From: Rotaria sp. Silwood1
Lineage: Eukaryota; Rotifera; Eurotatoria; Philodinida; Philodinidae
Assembly: GCA_905250075.1 (NCBI GenBank)
Contig: CAJNOP010000014.1
Location: forward strand, 3,169,848 to 3,233,847
DNA: 64,000 nt
Reading direction: 5' to 3'
The notes under the pieces: model-generated
What the model saw: only the letters and a program-made list of their open reading frames with translations
What the model was told of the DNA's origin: nothing
Databases searched by the model: none
Made by a program: the position numbers and the translations under genes
Part shown: in pieces, positions 13,001 to 26,413 of the stretch
Layout of the letters: each line of letters begins with the position of its first letter
Numbering within the stretch: position 1 is the stretch's first letter

Positions 13001-16000
13001 AATGATACTGAAGAATGGCGAACACAAGAAAAGTTAAAAGAAGACTTATGGAATACACATTTCGCTATATATGGAAGAGGTTCAACAATGTATAGAACAA
13101 ACGAATTATATGAATTGATTTTTCAAGGTATACCCGATTCATTACGTAATGAATTATGGTTAATATTTAGTGGTGCTATTCATGAAGTTAGTTGCGTCTT
13201 TTTTCTTTTCATTAATAGATTAACATGAAAATTTGTTTTTTTATTATAGAAAGCAGCAAATACAAATAGTTATCAAAAATTAGTTCATGAATCATCACAT
13301 GTTAAAACTGTTCAGGATTCAACAAATGACGAAATTGAACGTGATCTCTATCGTGCATTACCTGATCAAAAAGCTTTTCAACATGAATCAGGTATTAGTG
13401 CACTACGACGATTATTACGAGCATATGCATGTCATAATACTGATGTTGGTAAGTAGATATTATACACTGTATATTTTATTACTAAAAACCTTTTTTTTTT
13501 TTTGTAGGTTATTGCCAAGCTATGAATATTATCGGTGGTGTACTTTTACTTTATATGAATGAAGAAGATGCATTTTGGACATTAGCAGCATTATGTGAAC
13601 GTCTTTTACCGGACTATTATAATACGAAAGTAGTTGGTGCATTGATAGATCAAGGTAAAATTTTCGATTTGATATTAACAAATTATTCCAAATCTTCATA
13701 TGAATGAATTCATGAGTATCGAATCACTTTGTTAGAAAAGTTTTCTCATTGTATTTTGTTTTATATCTTGTTTTGAGCAAAAGCGAAACTTGAGTTTTGC
13801 TATTACTCGAAGACAATTCATTTCATCAAATTTTACGTTCTACTCACATAGTTTAATTAAACTCACTATAAATCTTACCGTTTCTATTCTACAAAAATAA
13901 TTAATTTATTCTATTGGTAGGTGTCTTTAATGATTATTGTAACGTATATCTACCAGATTTATATGAAAAATTAAAAGGCATTGGTATTGCTGCTTGTATT
14001 AGTCTTTCATGGTTTTTAACATTATTTATTTGGTAAGAAAATAAAAAAAAAAAAAAAACAATTTTCAATTACTTTTATCTTCATATATTATTATTTCATA
14101 ATATCTAGTGTAATACCATTTGAATCTGCATTATATGTAATTGATATATTTTTTTATGATGGTATAAAAGTTCTTTTTCAATTAGCATTAACAATATTAA
14201 AAGAAAATCAAGATCGTCTATTACAATGTCAAGATGATGGTGATGCTATTATGGTATTAACATCATATTTAGATGCTATAACTGATGAAAATATAAATGA
14301 AAAAGAAAAAGAAAAAAAAATCGTATATTTAATAAAACAATCTTATATGAATTATAATACTATTAATGAAGAAGATATAAATCGTTTACGTTTAAAACAT
14401 CGTTTAAAAGTTGTACAAACAATGGCTGAATCAATATTACAATCAGCTGCAAAGAATACATTAAAATATACATTATTTACTGAATATGAAATAAAAGATC
14501 TTTTTTATGTTTTTAAAGTAAATGAAACAAAAAAAAAGAAGAAATAGAAACGAAATCATGAATAAATATTTTTTTTGTTCGCATAGGATGCTTCACGTAT
14601 ATCATTAACAGAAGCAACAGATCCAAAAAAATTAGCATATGAAACATATCGTATTGGTCGTAGTGAATATTTAATTTTATGTAAATATTTATCACCTTGG
14701 TTTATTGGTGAACATCCAGAAGAATTAGCAAAAAAATTATTTGATGTAAGAATATAATAATTTTTAGTTACTTTTTTTGTTATTAGTTCAATTTATTTCG
14801 TATAGGTATTTAGTATGTCAACAAATTCAAATGAAATTGATTTTATTAATTTTATTCGTTTATGGAATATTTTATTGAATGGAGATTTTCATGATAAATT
14901 AAGACTTTTATTTATTGCTCATATTGACGGTAAATTATATCATTATTTTTATAATAGATTTTAATCTAGATTTCAATATTTAGAAGGAAAACGACGAGAA
15001 AAAGCTATTGCTACTTTGTTAGAACCACCTACAGTACTTTCCTCATCTACAACTACTGATAATAATAAACAGGCGGAATCAGCAACATCTACTGAAAAGG
15101 ATTCTTCATCATTGGAAACAGAAGAAGAGGAAGTTGTTAAACTTAAACCAAGTCAATTGCCACTAATGAGTCAGGTACAATATTTGTATGTCTTTTAAGC
15201 AATGATTATAAACGACGGCATTTTACTAATGAGAAAACATTGTCAACTAATCAGTTTTTTTTGTATTCAGACCTCGTGCAAAAGATAGATTCAAGCGAGA
15301 TATGAAAAATCTCAAAAGCATAAGTCTTCTTAGACTCTTTGTTCGTAGTTATAGGCATTTTATTAGAATTTTAGCTTCCAACATGGCGTAAATCAAGAAA
15401 ACAAATGATGATACTTCGATAGTCAGTATAATGCTCTGAAAATTTTTGCTCAAAACAGTATTTCCTCCTGAAGATATTACAATCTCAAAATGTTACTTAT
15501 ATCCCATGAAAAATGCTAGAACTTTCTGTTTTTTGAAATTTTTATATCTCGAGACAGTATTCTTTTGGTGAATAGACCTGTCGATGAGCAAGATCTCTTG
15601 AGTCGAAATACTGTCATTCAAATTGTTGGTGTATACCAAATTAGATAACAAAATTCCCGTAAAATGTCTATATCTCACTAAGGTCTACCTTATGCATAGG
15701 GTCTGAATATTCAAAGGCGATTGATCAGTTAAACACGTTCTTTTGTCAGCATAATCAAATAATAGATAACTCCTGTCTATTATAAATCCGATGTATACCG
15801 ATGAAGTTCATTGAGTATAATATGAATCCATAGAATACAACAAGTACGAATAGTTTAAACTTCTCGATTGCTTACATAAATGCTGAGTATTTTCAATTGG
15901 TTTCAAGTTTTGATGTTTTTTAAATGTACAATAGTTTAGTAAAAAGAATAATCATTTTTATGAAATAATATTTGGTCTCATATGAAGTGTCGATGTTTAT

Positions 16001-16727
16001 TACAATGCAAAATTATAACTATTGTGCTTTATATCGAAATTCAATATTGATAAACATGAAAATTCTAATGTATACTTGTTTTTTAAACAAAAACATAACT
16101 GAAAAATGTTATAATACAATCAGAGTATTAAGAACAGACGATTGATCTTACTTTTAAAAAAATCAACAGGTTTTCTTGATTGCATGTTTTACAAAAAATT
16201 CGTAAGAATTCAATAAAAAAAAAAAGATACTATTGAGAACAAAATAAATTTCATGAACTCGTTCTCCTTTTAATTCGTTACTATTGAAATCTTAATTATT
16301 ACTTCTACAAGTATTCATATGATCCATTTTCAGACTGAATTTATAAATTTATGTACATCAATGTACAATTTAATGACAAGTGATGTTGATGATGAAAATC
16401 TATTTCGAGCATTAACAACTTCAAGTACAGTTCTCTTTAAAACTGGTTTGTCTTTTTTCTTTTTTAATGCTTTTCAAATATCTTTTACATTAACTCAATT
16501 TTGTTGTTATTTTATCATTTAAAGGTGAAATGTGTAAACCTTATCGTGGATTAGAAGTTGATAATAAAAATACTGACCAAACAGATAATGAATGGACACT
16601 TAGTTTTGAACAATTCGAAGCAGCTATGAATGCTGAAACACCAATTGTAACATGGTTTGAATTAAATACACATCAACAATCGCTTGAACAACGTATTCAT
16701 AATTATAATCAAGATTTTCTTCGCTAA
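10100..16727 (+). CDS. TBC1D9: TBC1D9/TBC1D8-type RabGAP (two GRAM domains, TBC domain)
   Basis: About 22 exons encode roughly 1,040 residues (human TBC1D9 is 1,266). It starts MWVKPSEVL, like TBC1D8/TBC1D9. A first GRAM domain includes [21 protein letters not shown] second includes [17 protein letters not shown]. The TBC domain (about residues 450-680) has both catalytic fingers, IERDLYR (arginine) and VGYCQAMN (glutamine), so GTPase activation of a Rab is expected. Helical segments like the vertebrate protein follow. The region equivalent to the vertebrate EF-hand lacks the acidic calcium-loop residues. Exon 2 (10188-10201) is only 14 nt. Long introns lie at about 11445-12045, 12632-12965 and 15175-16333; the last isolates the two C-terminal exons. 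The stop is 194 bp before the APC2 start. Which of the TBC1D8/8B/9/9B paralogues it equals cannot be told by eye. Confidence 0.9.
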
Positions 16728-16921
16728 ATATTTCATTCTTTTACAATGTTCTTATTTTTTCTCTTTTGATTATCTCCATATGAGTGCAATGTACAGTGAC
16801 TTGTGTTGTCTTGAAAAATAAACATCGTGGTGCTTCTTTTTTCTTTCTCGTTTGTTTCTTCGAAGAAATTAAACAAACAACAATATGAGTGTTGTTTTTT
16901 CTTTTTTTCATAGAAATATTT

Positions 16922-19900
16922 ATGGATCGTTTAAATACAATAATAAATGATCTTATTTTATCAAATGAATATGATTTAATTATACCAGTTGTGAAAGCAG
17001 GTTTATTAACATTAGTACGTGATAATTATTTATCACAATTTATAACAACTATTGAACAAATATCAACACAACAAATAAATACATATCATATAGCATTTAT
17101 AAATTTTAATAAACAATTAATTGATATAGAAAATTATCTTCAAACATTATTTCAAACACTTGAAAATCAATATAATTTAAAATTAGTTGATATTCAAGAT
17201 TTTATAATTAAATTACCATATAATGCTGTTAAACAACAATTATTACATACAACAAATATAATTAAATCAACATTTTATATGAAATTTATTGATATATTTG
17301 AATATTATTTAGCTGCATATGCATCACAACATGTACGAATTGCTTGTGCTGAATTATTAAAAAGTTTGTTTAAAAGAAAACAAATGTTTTTTTTATTAAT
17401 ATCTTTTGTTTACTAGATGCAACAACTTGTTCATTTTGTAAATTACCATTATCATCTGGCTGTAAATGTGTTGAATTACAAGAACAATTTGAAATTATTA
17501 TTTTAATTCTGTAAGACAGACAAAAAGAAGAGATTTATTGATAATTTTTTTAATCTATTATAGTAAACGTCTTGGTCTTCTTTCTCGTGTTTGTCAAAGT
17601 GCAGCATTAGCTGCATGTCGACATCGGATTACTAATTTTATTAAACAAATATGTGAACAATATTCATCACATGCATGTTTACCACATCTCGAACAGGTAT
17701 ACTTGTGGAGAATATTTGAAGTAATAGAGCATTTGATCGAGACGACCCCCCTCAAAGGTGCGGAGTCCGCTGCTAAAACGAAAAAAAAATCAATTTATTG
17801 AACACACAAAAATGTCATATGAAAAATGAACCTTTTTGAATCATTGATTAATAGAAGTAGTTTTCTTTTATAAAAGTAATAAATTTCATAGTTAAATAAA
17901 AGACGAAGTTATTCCGATATTTTTTTATTAATAAATAAATCATAGAAGCTGCGTAAGACAAACAACAGAAATGAGTGAATATTGAATCAGTATCAAAACT
18001 CATCATCCCATATCATGAAAAGAAAATGAAAAATAATGACATTCATACAATCCATGAAATGAATTTATGTTATTCAAGACGAATCAGTCCTTCCGTTATT
18101 CATTATCATAATATATCAAAATATTAAATTTATGTCAATTGTTTTTTTTTGTTTCTTTTCAGTGGTTTGAAACAGGTGTATTAACATGGCTTAGTATACT
18201 TGAGTCTCATTGTAATAATGATCATGATAATAATGATGATAAACAACAATCAACATTTAAAATTGATTTATCATCATGTCGAACAGAATTAAAACATCAT
18301 ATATATGAATGTGTTATGCGTGAAAGAGGTGCTCGTCATATGTTTCAAATAATAATTGATTATCCTGAATCAAGACATGGAGGAGTATTAGATGATCTTA
18401 AACGTTGTGTATCTATTGTTGGTAAACGTCATTTAATTATTGATAATGTACGAAATGAATTTAATAAACGACTTTTACATCCTGGTGTTGGAACAACTGA
18501 AATTTTAGCTGCATTTATTAATGCTATACGAGTTTTACGTTATCTTGATTCAACTGGTGTAATGATGGAATTAGCATGTCTTAATGTTAAACAATTTTTA
18601 GCGTATGTAATCATTCTTTATTGCTTTACAGTAAAATGTCTCTTATATGAGCAACACCGGAAAGAAGAGATCTATTTAATGATGAAAGAAATTATAGAAA
18701 AAAAAGCAGTTGAATTGTTTTCTATTAAGAAATCAATCATGCAATTTGTGCATCAACATTGTATCATGGTTTCTACGATAGAAAAATTTTATCAACTGAT
18801 TTTCATTATTAAAATCTTTTCATGTAGACAATAATTCTCTTAAAATTTTCTCTATGTGCACTTTTGGACACACATTGAGAGATTCTGCAGGTCTGGTTTA
18901 CAGTTTCTTTTTTACAATTTATAAGTATTCAGTTGTACAAGATTATCTTTTTCTTCTTTCCAACAATAACTTATTTCAAAATTCTTGCATCATAAGTAAA
19001 TGCTGATGTCTAATATTGTTCTTTTAAATATGTATGTTCAGTCTATTAGTTTTTTCTCGTTGTACACGTGAGTGACAGAACATATACTGCACATAGGACC
19101 AGATGTCAACTCTTACTACTCAGAATAACTAGATGTTCATCTATAGAAGAGTTTTAATACATTAGCTTTCGTATATTTTAATTTTTTTTTAATTTTAGAC
19201 GACGTGAAGATACTATACGTGTTATTGTTAGTAATATGAATGAACATGGTGTATTAGAATTAAATGAATTAACACAACGTTTGTTGACAATTTAAAGAAA
19301 ATTTTTGAAATAAAAATAAATCATATTTTCGTTTTTCTTATAGCTGATTGTAGTACTAATATTCGATCGAGTCAATGTCTTCTTGAAGATGAATGGGAAC
19401 CAGAACCAATTGAAGCATTATCAGGTAAGTTTTGTCTTATTTAATAAATGATATTTTTTAATTATGATATGCGGCAAGTTTTTTGATCAGATGAAAAATA
19501 CATAATCTTATATGTCATGTGTAATTATTCTATAGAACGGATTTCTGTAGATCGTTATGATCAGGCGACAGTAAACTATACATGAGAAAAGATCTATTTT
19601 TGAATGGCTAACTCGAAAAATGATAAATCAATAGAAAAAAATTCTTCTATTGGATATTAATTGATAGAATGCAAAATACTCTTTCGATATATGACCTTGA
19701 TATAAATATTCGATATGTATGAATCAAGTAGCTTATATTGTTAATTTTCGTTACAGGAACAACACTTTCGAGATAGAAATCAATAAGTTCTATCAAATCC
19801 ATCCATTTTGATCGTAGTTTTGTTTTTAAACTTGAATTTAGTTTATCAACACTAATGACGAATATTTGACTACTTCAGATTGTTTTTTACTTTTATCTTC

Positions 19901-21679
19901 GTTTGAGCAGTGCTTTTCAAAAAAAAAAGTAACGAAATTTCATGACGAATAATACTGTAAGTTTTTCATTCAATGCAATTTTGCTTGTTAAGGAATGGTT
20001 TGATATTTTGAAAGTTAAACAAATTTTATACAGAACTTTGTTTATATGTCAATATCATTTTGTCGTGAAATGCTAAATTCTCACTTTCGCGAAAAAATAA
20101 TTCGAAGTTTTGAAATTCTGTAAAGATCGGTACTTGTAAATGTAAAGAAAACTCATGTTATTAGAACTGATTGTGTTCAACCTTAGGCTTCAGTATAGGC
20201 AAGTAACAATGAAACAATCTTTAATAATGATGTATTTCTTTTATTCTATTTACTAATTTACTTGATCATAGACATATCTGAATAATTCGAAACTAATTTA
20301 TATAATCAATTTTCTAAGTATTTCAACTATCTTTTATTAATTATTTTAGCTCCTGAACGTGCTCTTCGTCCATCTCATTCTCGTGATTTAATGTCAATGC
20401 TTGTATCAATATATGGTCATGCAGAATTATTTGTTGAAGAATATGTTCATATGTTAGCTGATCGTATGTTATCAGGTCAATCAAATAAAGTTGATATTGA
20501 ACATGAAGGTCGTTATGTTGATTTATTAAAACAACGTTTTGGTGATGGTGGTTTACAAGGTTGTGATGTTATGCTTAAAGATTATGTTGATTCACGTTTA
20601 ATGAATGATTTAGTTAAAAAACAATTAGCACATGTTCATTTTCCACTTGTTAGTACAGCTGGTGTACCTATAAATACATTAATTATATCAAGTCAATATT
20701 GGCCAGAAGTTAAATTTTCACCTATTGATTTACCAGATGAATTAAAAGCTATACAAACAGCTTATACAACAGCATATGAAACATTAAAACCACATCGAAC
20801 ATTACATTGGAGTCCTAATTATGGTAAAATTTAAATAATTTTTTTTGTAGTGAAATACGATTTAAAAGAAATCGTATTAGATTTTTGAAGGAATCAATAA
20901 ACATTGTATTTCATATTTAACTTTCGCAAAGATTGTACTAATAGCTTTTTATTATAAAATATTTTGTTTTTAGGACAAGTTAATCTTGAAATTGAAATTG
21001 GTGGTAAAATATTAGAGTTTAGTGTAACACCATTTCATGCAGCAATTATTTATAAATTTCAAGAAAAAGGTAAATTATAAAAAGAAAAACATATATCAAG
21101 AATATTCTAAAATTTTCTTTTTAGATACTTGGACAATTAGTGATTTAAGTTCATCATTAAAATGTTCAACAGCTTGTATACGTAAACGAATAAATCTTTG
21201 GCAAAATTGTGGTTTATTAAAAGAAGAAGCAAAAGATACATTTCGTTTAGTTGAAGATACATCAAAAGTAGCATCAAATAGTTCATCACAAGCACCTGCT
21301 TTATTAAGTGTTGATGTTGATGATATGAATATTGAACATCAAGCTGAACCTGATAAAAAAGAACATGAACATACAGTGAGTTATTTTATTTTAACTTTTT
21401 CTTTGTCTGATTATATTATTTTAGATTGTATGTAATTTTGTCTTTGGTATGCTTCGTTCAATGACATCATTAACATTAGAACGAATCTATTCTTTATTAT
21501 GTGTCTATGCATTTCATGGACAACATGAACGAACATTAATTGATGTAAGAAATATACTTGATGCTAAAGTTAAATCAAATCAATTATTATATACAAATGG
21601 ACTTTATACATTACCATCGAATCAAGGAACAACTTCAACATCACCTATTTCAACAAATGAAAATATGCTTGTAGATTAA
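16922..21679 (+). CDS. ANAPC2: Anaphase-promoting complex subunit 2 (cullin-like scaffold)
   Basis: Ten exons: 16922-17363, 17417-17510, 17564-17696, 18163-18602, 19199-19278, 19344-19424, 20350-20823, 20974-21069, 21125-21375 and 21425-21679. They give 781 codons (human 822). APC2 is the cullin-family subunit that, with the RING protein APC11, forms the catalytic core of the APC/C ubiquitin ligase. The C-terminal half matches best: LLKQRFGDGGLQGCDVMLKD, YWPEVKFSPIDLPDEL, RTLHWSPNYG, a cullin-type SVTPFHAAIIYKFQ segment and the terminal winged-helix LTLERIYSLL with a final LYTLPSN. The N-terminal repeats are diverged. The ATG at 16922 was chosen because an in-frame one at 16889 lies in a T-rich tract before an acceptor-like CATAG. 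Introns of 466, 596 and 925 bp show no gene. AATAAA lies about 110 bp past the stop. Confidence 0.92.
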
Positions 21680-23667
21680 TTAAGAAGAAAAAGACAAACA
21701 ACATGGATCAACATATGTTTGTATATATTGAAAAGAGTATTTATGGATTCACAAATGATCGATGAAAAGAAAGTCTTTTTTTTTTGAATTCAATAAAAGT
21801 AACCGAAGGAGATAACGGTATTTTCGTTTTTAAAGAAGTTGATTTAATTAAGTAATAAATCTGTTTCAAAATATCATCATTAAGTATTGAAACTTTTTTT
21901 TTCGGATATGCAAATGTCTCGATGAATCAATCAACCCGAAAAAGAAAGAATACTATAAAGGATATCAAAGTATAAAAGAAACATTCGAAGTCTCTGTTAG
22001 ATATGTGACAGATTCCAGCTCAAAAGTAATTAATAATTAGTTTGACTAACCCTTACTCCACCAGTTGAAATGGAGTTGTGATAAGGAATGTACGAGAACA
22101 AAATTCGAATGTTCACCGAGACTATGAGAAAGTAGGTGTTCTAATCAAAACTGAAAATGACAATTACATAATTAATCTATCAAAATATAATTCAAAAGAG
22201 ATGAACCAAAAAGTGCTAGTCGTCAACTAAATAAATAAAAATAACATGTGCTGAAGAACTTTCTTAGATGTGATACGAATAAAATTCGGGAAAAGGTTGT
22301 TCTAGATAGGGACTAGAAGAACACTAATATGATTTCTGCTTGAGTGGATTTGTAAAATTATGTAGTAATGTATGATTTATTACGTCGTTTGTTACTTTGA
22401 AATACGAATATGTCTCTGTAAAACTAAGCAAAATTGAAAAAGATTCGATTTCATGACCTGTTAGTAAAATATCATGAATGTTTTATTGAATCGTTTATTC
22501 CGAGTAAAGAGTTTTCAAAAAAAAACTCAAAATAAGAAGATTTTGTCTTGAAAATTCTAAAGACAAAGATTAATCTTTCTTTTTAGCAAGTAAATATCTC
22601 GAGAAGGTGATGTTCATTTTCAGAAAATACCTTGCTATCAATGAACAGTTCAGTAAAACTTTTTCTCAATTCCACTGAGTAATATTCGTAGATGTGATAT
22701 TAAGTCGAACGATCTCTAACAGTCAACACTGCTTTGTTATAATAAAGATTCTACCGATAAAAAACTTTTCTTCTAATTTCTATAAAAAAATCATGAACGA
22801 CTATTTGCATAATAGACAATTTTATGTTAGGGTTTATCATAACAGTATATATCATACACATTTTATTTTATATGATAGACTAGAATTTAATAATCCTATC
22901 GAGGACTAATAACTTCTATATAACGCATTGAATTTCGTCTCAGACCACGTTTCAGCTTCTCGAGTGATATAACAAAGGGTAAAGAGTACAAGAGTTTTAC
23001 AAAACTGCAGAATGATCAGAGTGCTTGTGGCATAGTTTTTCGTGTAAATGAAATAGGTATAAACTATTGATAGCTGATCTGTTTAATGAGCTCATTGAAT
23101 TTTTGACTTTTTCGACTACTTTGTATATCTTGACGTAATATTTGTGCAGTTAGCCAGGAATGTATTGTTTTAGGAGGAGCCTACCTCACTATCATAACAT
23201 TATTTTGTCGATAGTAGTGATTGAGTCAGAAATTTTAATGAATTAAAATCTCGCTGTCAATAAATTAGAATTCCATTTCCTTATCTCGTGTCTACTGCAC
23301 ACTAAATATAAGAAAGAGAAAAGAAACTGTCAATACGTACTGAAAAGGCCAATGAGTGCATTTATCGGAAGGTTAATGCATATGAAAATGAATCTATTGC
23401 AGTTATTTTCTAATAAGATTGAATCGCTTCAAATTTACTCAACGTGAATTGTATAACCAAACAAAAAATTCTGTAAAACTCTATCTATTATCACAGTGTT
23501 TTACAACATCAACAGTATCAAGAAAATGTTTGAATGAAAATATTACTTACAAAAATGGATACTAATTCATCGTAATATTTCGGGAAAATAATTTGAAAGA
23601 TAACAAACTGTTCAAATCGATATACTGTTTATCTAGTTAATCAATCTATCTTTTAGATAGTAGTATT
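21680..23667. other. Intergenic region
   Basis: About 2 kb between APC2 and the lactonase. It holds AT-rich sequence with no exon chain, RNA gene or clear repeat that I can support. The open frame at 22694-22909 is AT-driven and unrecognised. Confidence 0.5.
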
Positions 23668-24839
23668 ATGTCGAATCAAACCTTTCTTATTGGTACCGGT
23701 GGTAAAACTATATATGCTTGTCGTTTGACACATGATGGACAACTTCTACCACTTCATGAAAATAAAAGTGGACAAGGACCATCATGGCTTCTTGCACAAG
23801 ATGATTTACTCTATGCAGCTAATGAACATGATGATAAAATAGAAATATTTACAATTGATGATAGCATTCAAGGACGACTAACATCAAAAAATATTATTTC
23901 ATCACAAGGAAGTACACCGTGTTCACTTGATATTGATTCAACAGGTAAATGGCTTGCTGTAGCAAAGTAAGACTAACGTCAAAAACAAAAAGGAAACTTC
24001 ATTGATCTCTTTCATTTTAGTTATGGTGGAAATGGTTCATCTAATTTTGTTTTATTACCATTAAATAAATCCAATATTCCAGAAGAAAATAATGCTCAAA
24101 TAGTATCCATAGATGGTCATGGTCCAAATCATGATCGTCAATCTCATTCACATTGTCATCAAGTAAAATTTTATCAAAATAATTTATATGTTATTGATTT
24201 GGGTACAGATACAATAAATGTATATCATTATGATGATACAAATGGTCAAGCTCATTTACATTGTGATCGAATTAAAACACAGCCAGGTGCTGGACCACGT
24301 CATATACTTTTTCATCCAGATAAATCATTAGCTTTTGTAACTAATGAATTAGATTCAACAACAAATGTTTATCAAATAGATTCAATGATTGGTAAATTTG
24401 AACATTTACAAACAATAACAACACGACGGAAAAATGATGAAAAAGGTTAGTCTTTAACAAAAAATGAAATATTTTAACATTTTAAAATATTTTTATTTTA
24501 AATTCAAATAAAGAAAATAGTCCAGCTGAATTACAATTAACACCAGATAAAAAATATTTACTTGTTTCAAATCGAGGAGATGAAAATATTGTTATTTATA
24601 ATTTAAATGATAATAATAATAATAATAATCAAGTTTTAAGTATTAAAGGATATCTTGATATTCATGGTTCAGGTCCACGATATTTTACATTCGATCCAAC
24701 TGGTCATTTTCTACTTGTTGCTAATCAAAATTCAAATAATTTGATATGTTTTTCATACAATAGAAATAAAGACACATTTGAATTTATTTCACAATTGGTT
24801 AATATTGAAAGTCCACAACATATTGTTTTTATTTCTTAG
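23668..24839 (+). CDS. Seven-bladed beta-propeller lactonase (YbhE/Pgl type, 6-phosphogluconolactonase-like)
   Basis: Three exons, 23668-23966, 24021-24445 and 24514-24839, give 349 codons, close to E. coli Pgl (about 330). The family hydrolyses sugar lactones such as 6-phosphogluconolactone in the oxidative pentose phosphate pathway; fungal relatives act on muconolactones. Blade repeats are visible. The most telling match is GAGPRHILFHPDKSLAFVTN followed by ELDSTTNVYQI, almost collinear with E. coli Pgl, and later GSGPRYFTFDPTGHFLLVAN. A His-rich stretch (HSHCHQ) precedes the central blade. A run of Asn codons sits in a loop of exon 3. There is no signal peptide, so it is probably cytosolic. 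This fold family is mainly bacterial and fungal and differs from the usual animal PGLS (NagB-like fold). With spliceosomal introns present, old horizontal acquisition is plausible. Substrate is not shown. Confidence 0.88.
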
Positions 24840-25482
24840 TTTATGTTTTTTTTTGTTGTCAACGAATTATGTAAACAAGCGAGTGTTTTTTTTAAGTCAT
24901 GGATAAAGAACAAAGTTCTGTATCATTTTCATTTTAAAAAGAGTAATAAATTTATTTTAGTAATCTAGCAATATGAAAATTAAGAAAAATTGTTTTTATT
25001 TGGTTGCTAAGAGTATGAAGAGACTGTTCGAAAGAAATATGGCTGTAGTTGTGAACCTTCTATTTAGTCAGACTCACACCCTCGCCATGTAGAAGGAATA
25101 AAAAGGGGTCCCTGATATTTATTCAAATACAAGTGGACACGTGATCATACACCCGTATATCAGTAAATAAACATACAACAGCGTTTTATCCTGTTTCGTA
25201 CAATCTTTCTTTCAGTCGAGGGTATAATTTTGTAAGAATCAAGATTTTGTAAGACTCTTGCAACATTCTAGTGTGTAATTTGTTTGATTTGATCACTCGA
25301 AATAACATTTACTGGATTAGTCACAATACATAATTCTATTCAACTGAAACAAAACGAGGCAATCGCAGAATATTTATGATTTTGAAGCAAAAGGAAGTAG
25401 ATATAAATAAATAGATTGTTAGGTAAACGATTCAATCGGTTATATAGTCGTTGTGAGAAACATAGTGGATTTTGGAATGGAT
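24840..25482. other. Intergenic region up to the scaffold gap
   Basis: 3' flank of the lactonase, then AT-rich sequence ending at the run of N. Nothing further was recognised. Confidence 0.5.
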
Positions 25483-25582
25483 NNNNNNNNNNNNNNNNNN
25501 NNNNNNNNNNNNNNNNNNNNNNNNNNNNNNNNNNNNNNNNNNNNNNNNNNNNNNNNNNNNNNNNNNNNNNNNNNNNNNNNNN
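25483..25582. other. Scaffold gap (100 N)
   Basis: Exactly 100 N, the conventional size for a gap of unknown length. It directly abuts the left arm of a long inverted repeat, so the true sequence here may include more of that arm. Confidence 0.99.
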
Positions 25583-26413
25583 AAACTGAGTGCAGACAAG
25601 TTATTAGACCGACCCCGATCTCAAAAAAAGTTTTTGATGATGGCGCTTCGAATCGCACCGAGTGCAATACGCATAGGTCGATTTTGTAAGCCTATCTCGA
25701 TTTTTAAGTAATAGATGAAGTCAAATATTTTATCTCATTTAACTCATCATACCACCAGTCACAAAAGAACGCATCGTGTTTTTTTTCTTTTCTTTTCTTG
25801 GTTGAGAAAAACTTGTTTTTCTGAATTTTGGGCTAAATAATTAGATGGAATTTGACTCATATTTCTCCATTTTCTTCATAAAAACTAAGTTTTCATGCAA
25901 TAATCTTATCATATTCGGAATCAGTATGAAAAACTGAATCGATTGATATATGATTTAACCTTTTCCATTGACTTCAGTTTTTTTGGTTTTCGGAGAAGAT
26001 CTGGCTGAAATTTTCACCAAAAAAATTAAGGTAACGAAATTTTTCGAAACATACATCAATCGATTCAGTTTTTCGCGGTGCTTCCGAATATGATAAGGTT
26101 ATTGCACGAAAGCTTAGTTTTTATGAAGAAAATGGAGAAATACGAGTCAAATTCTATCCATTTAGCCCAAAATTCAGAAAAACAGTTTTTCTCAACAAAG
26201 AAAAGAAAAGAAAAAAACGCGATGCGTTCTTTTGTGACTGGTGATATGATGAGTTCAATGAGATAAAATATTTGACTTCATCTCTTACGTAAAAAAACTA
26301 GATAGACTTACAAAATCGGCCTATATGTATTGCACTCGGCGCGATTCGAAGCGCCATCATCAAAAAATTCTTTAGATTGGACTCGATCTAACAACTTGTC
26401 TGTATTCAGTTTT
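25583..26413. repeat. Foldback element with ~370 bp arms
   Basis: The left arm (about 25583-25957) reappears as reverse complement at about 26050-26413 around a ~90 bp spacer. Matching marks in order from the outside are GACAAGTTRTTAGA, GATGATGGCGCTTCGAATCG, CAGTCACAAAAGAACGCATC and CAATCGATTCAGTTTTTC near the centre. Arms differ by scattered substitutions. No transposase is visible. The left end is cut by the gap. Confidence 0.85.

Noticed and set aside
25440..25711. Open frames spanning the N run
   Set aside because: Runs of X from the gap keep them open; there is no real coding evidence.
26078..26266. 62-codon frame in the foldback right arm
   Set aside because: The matching left arm does not keep the same frame, so it is not under coding constraint.
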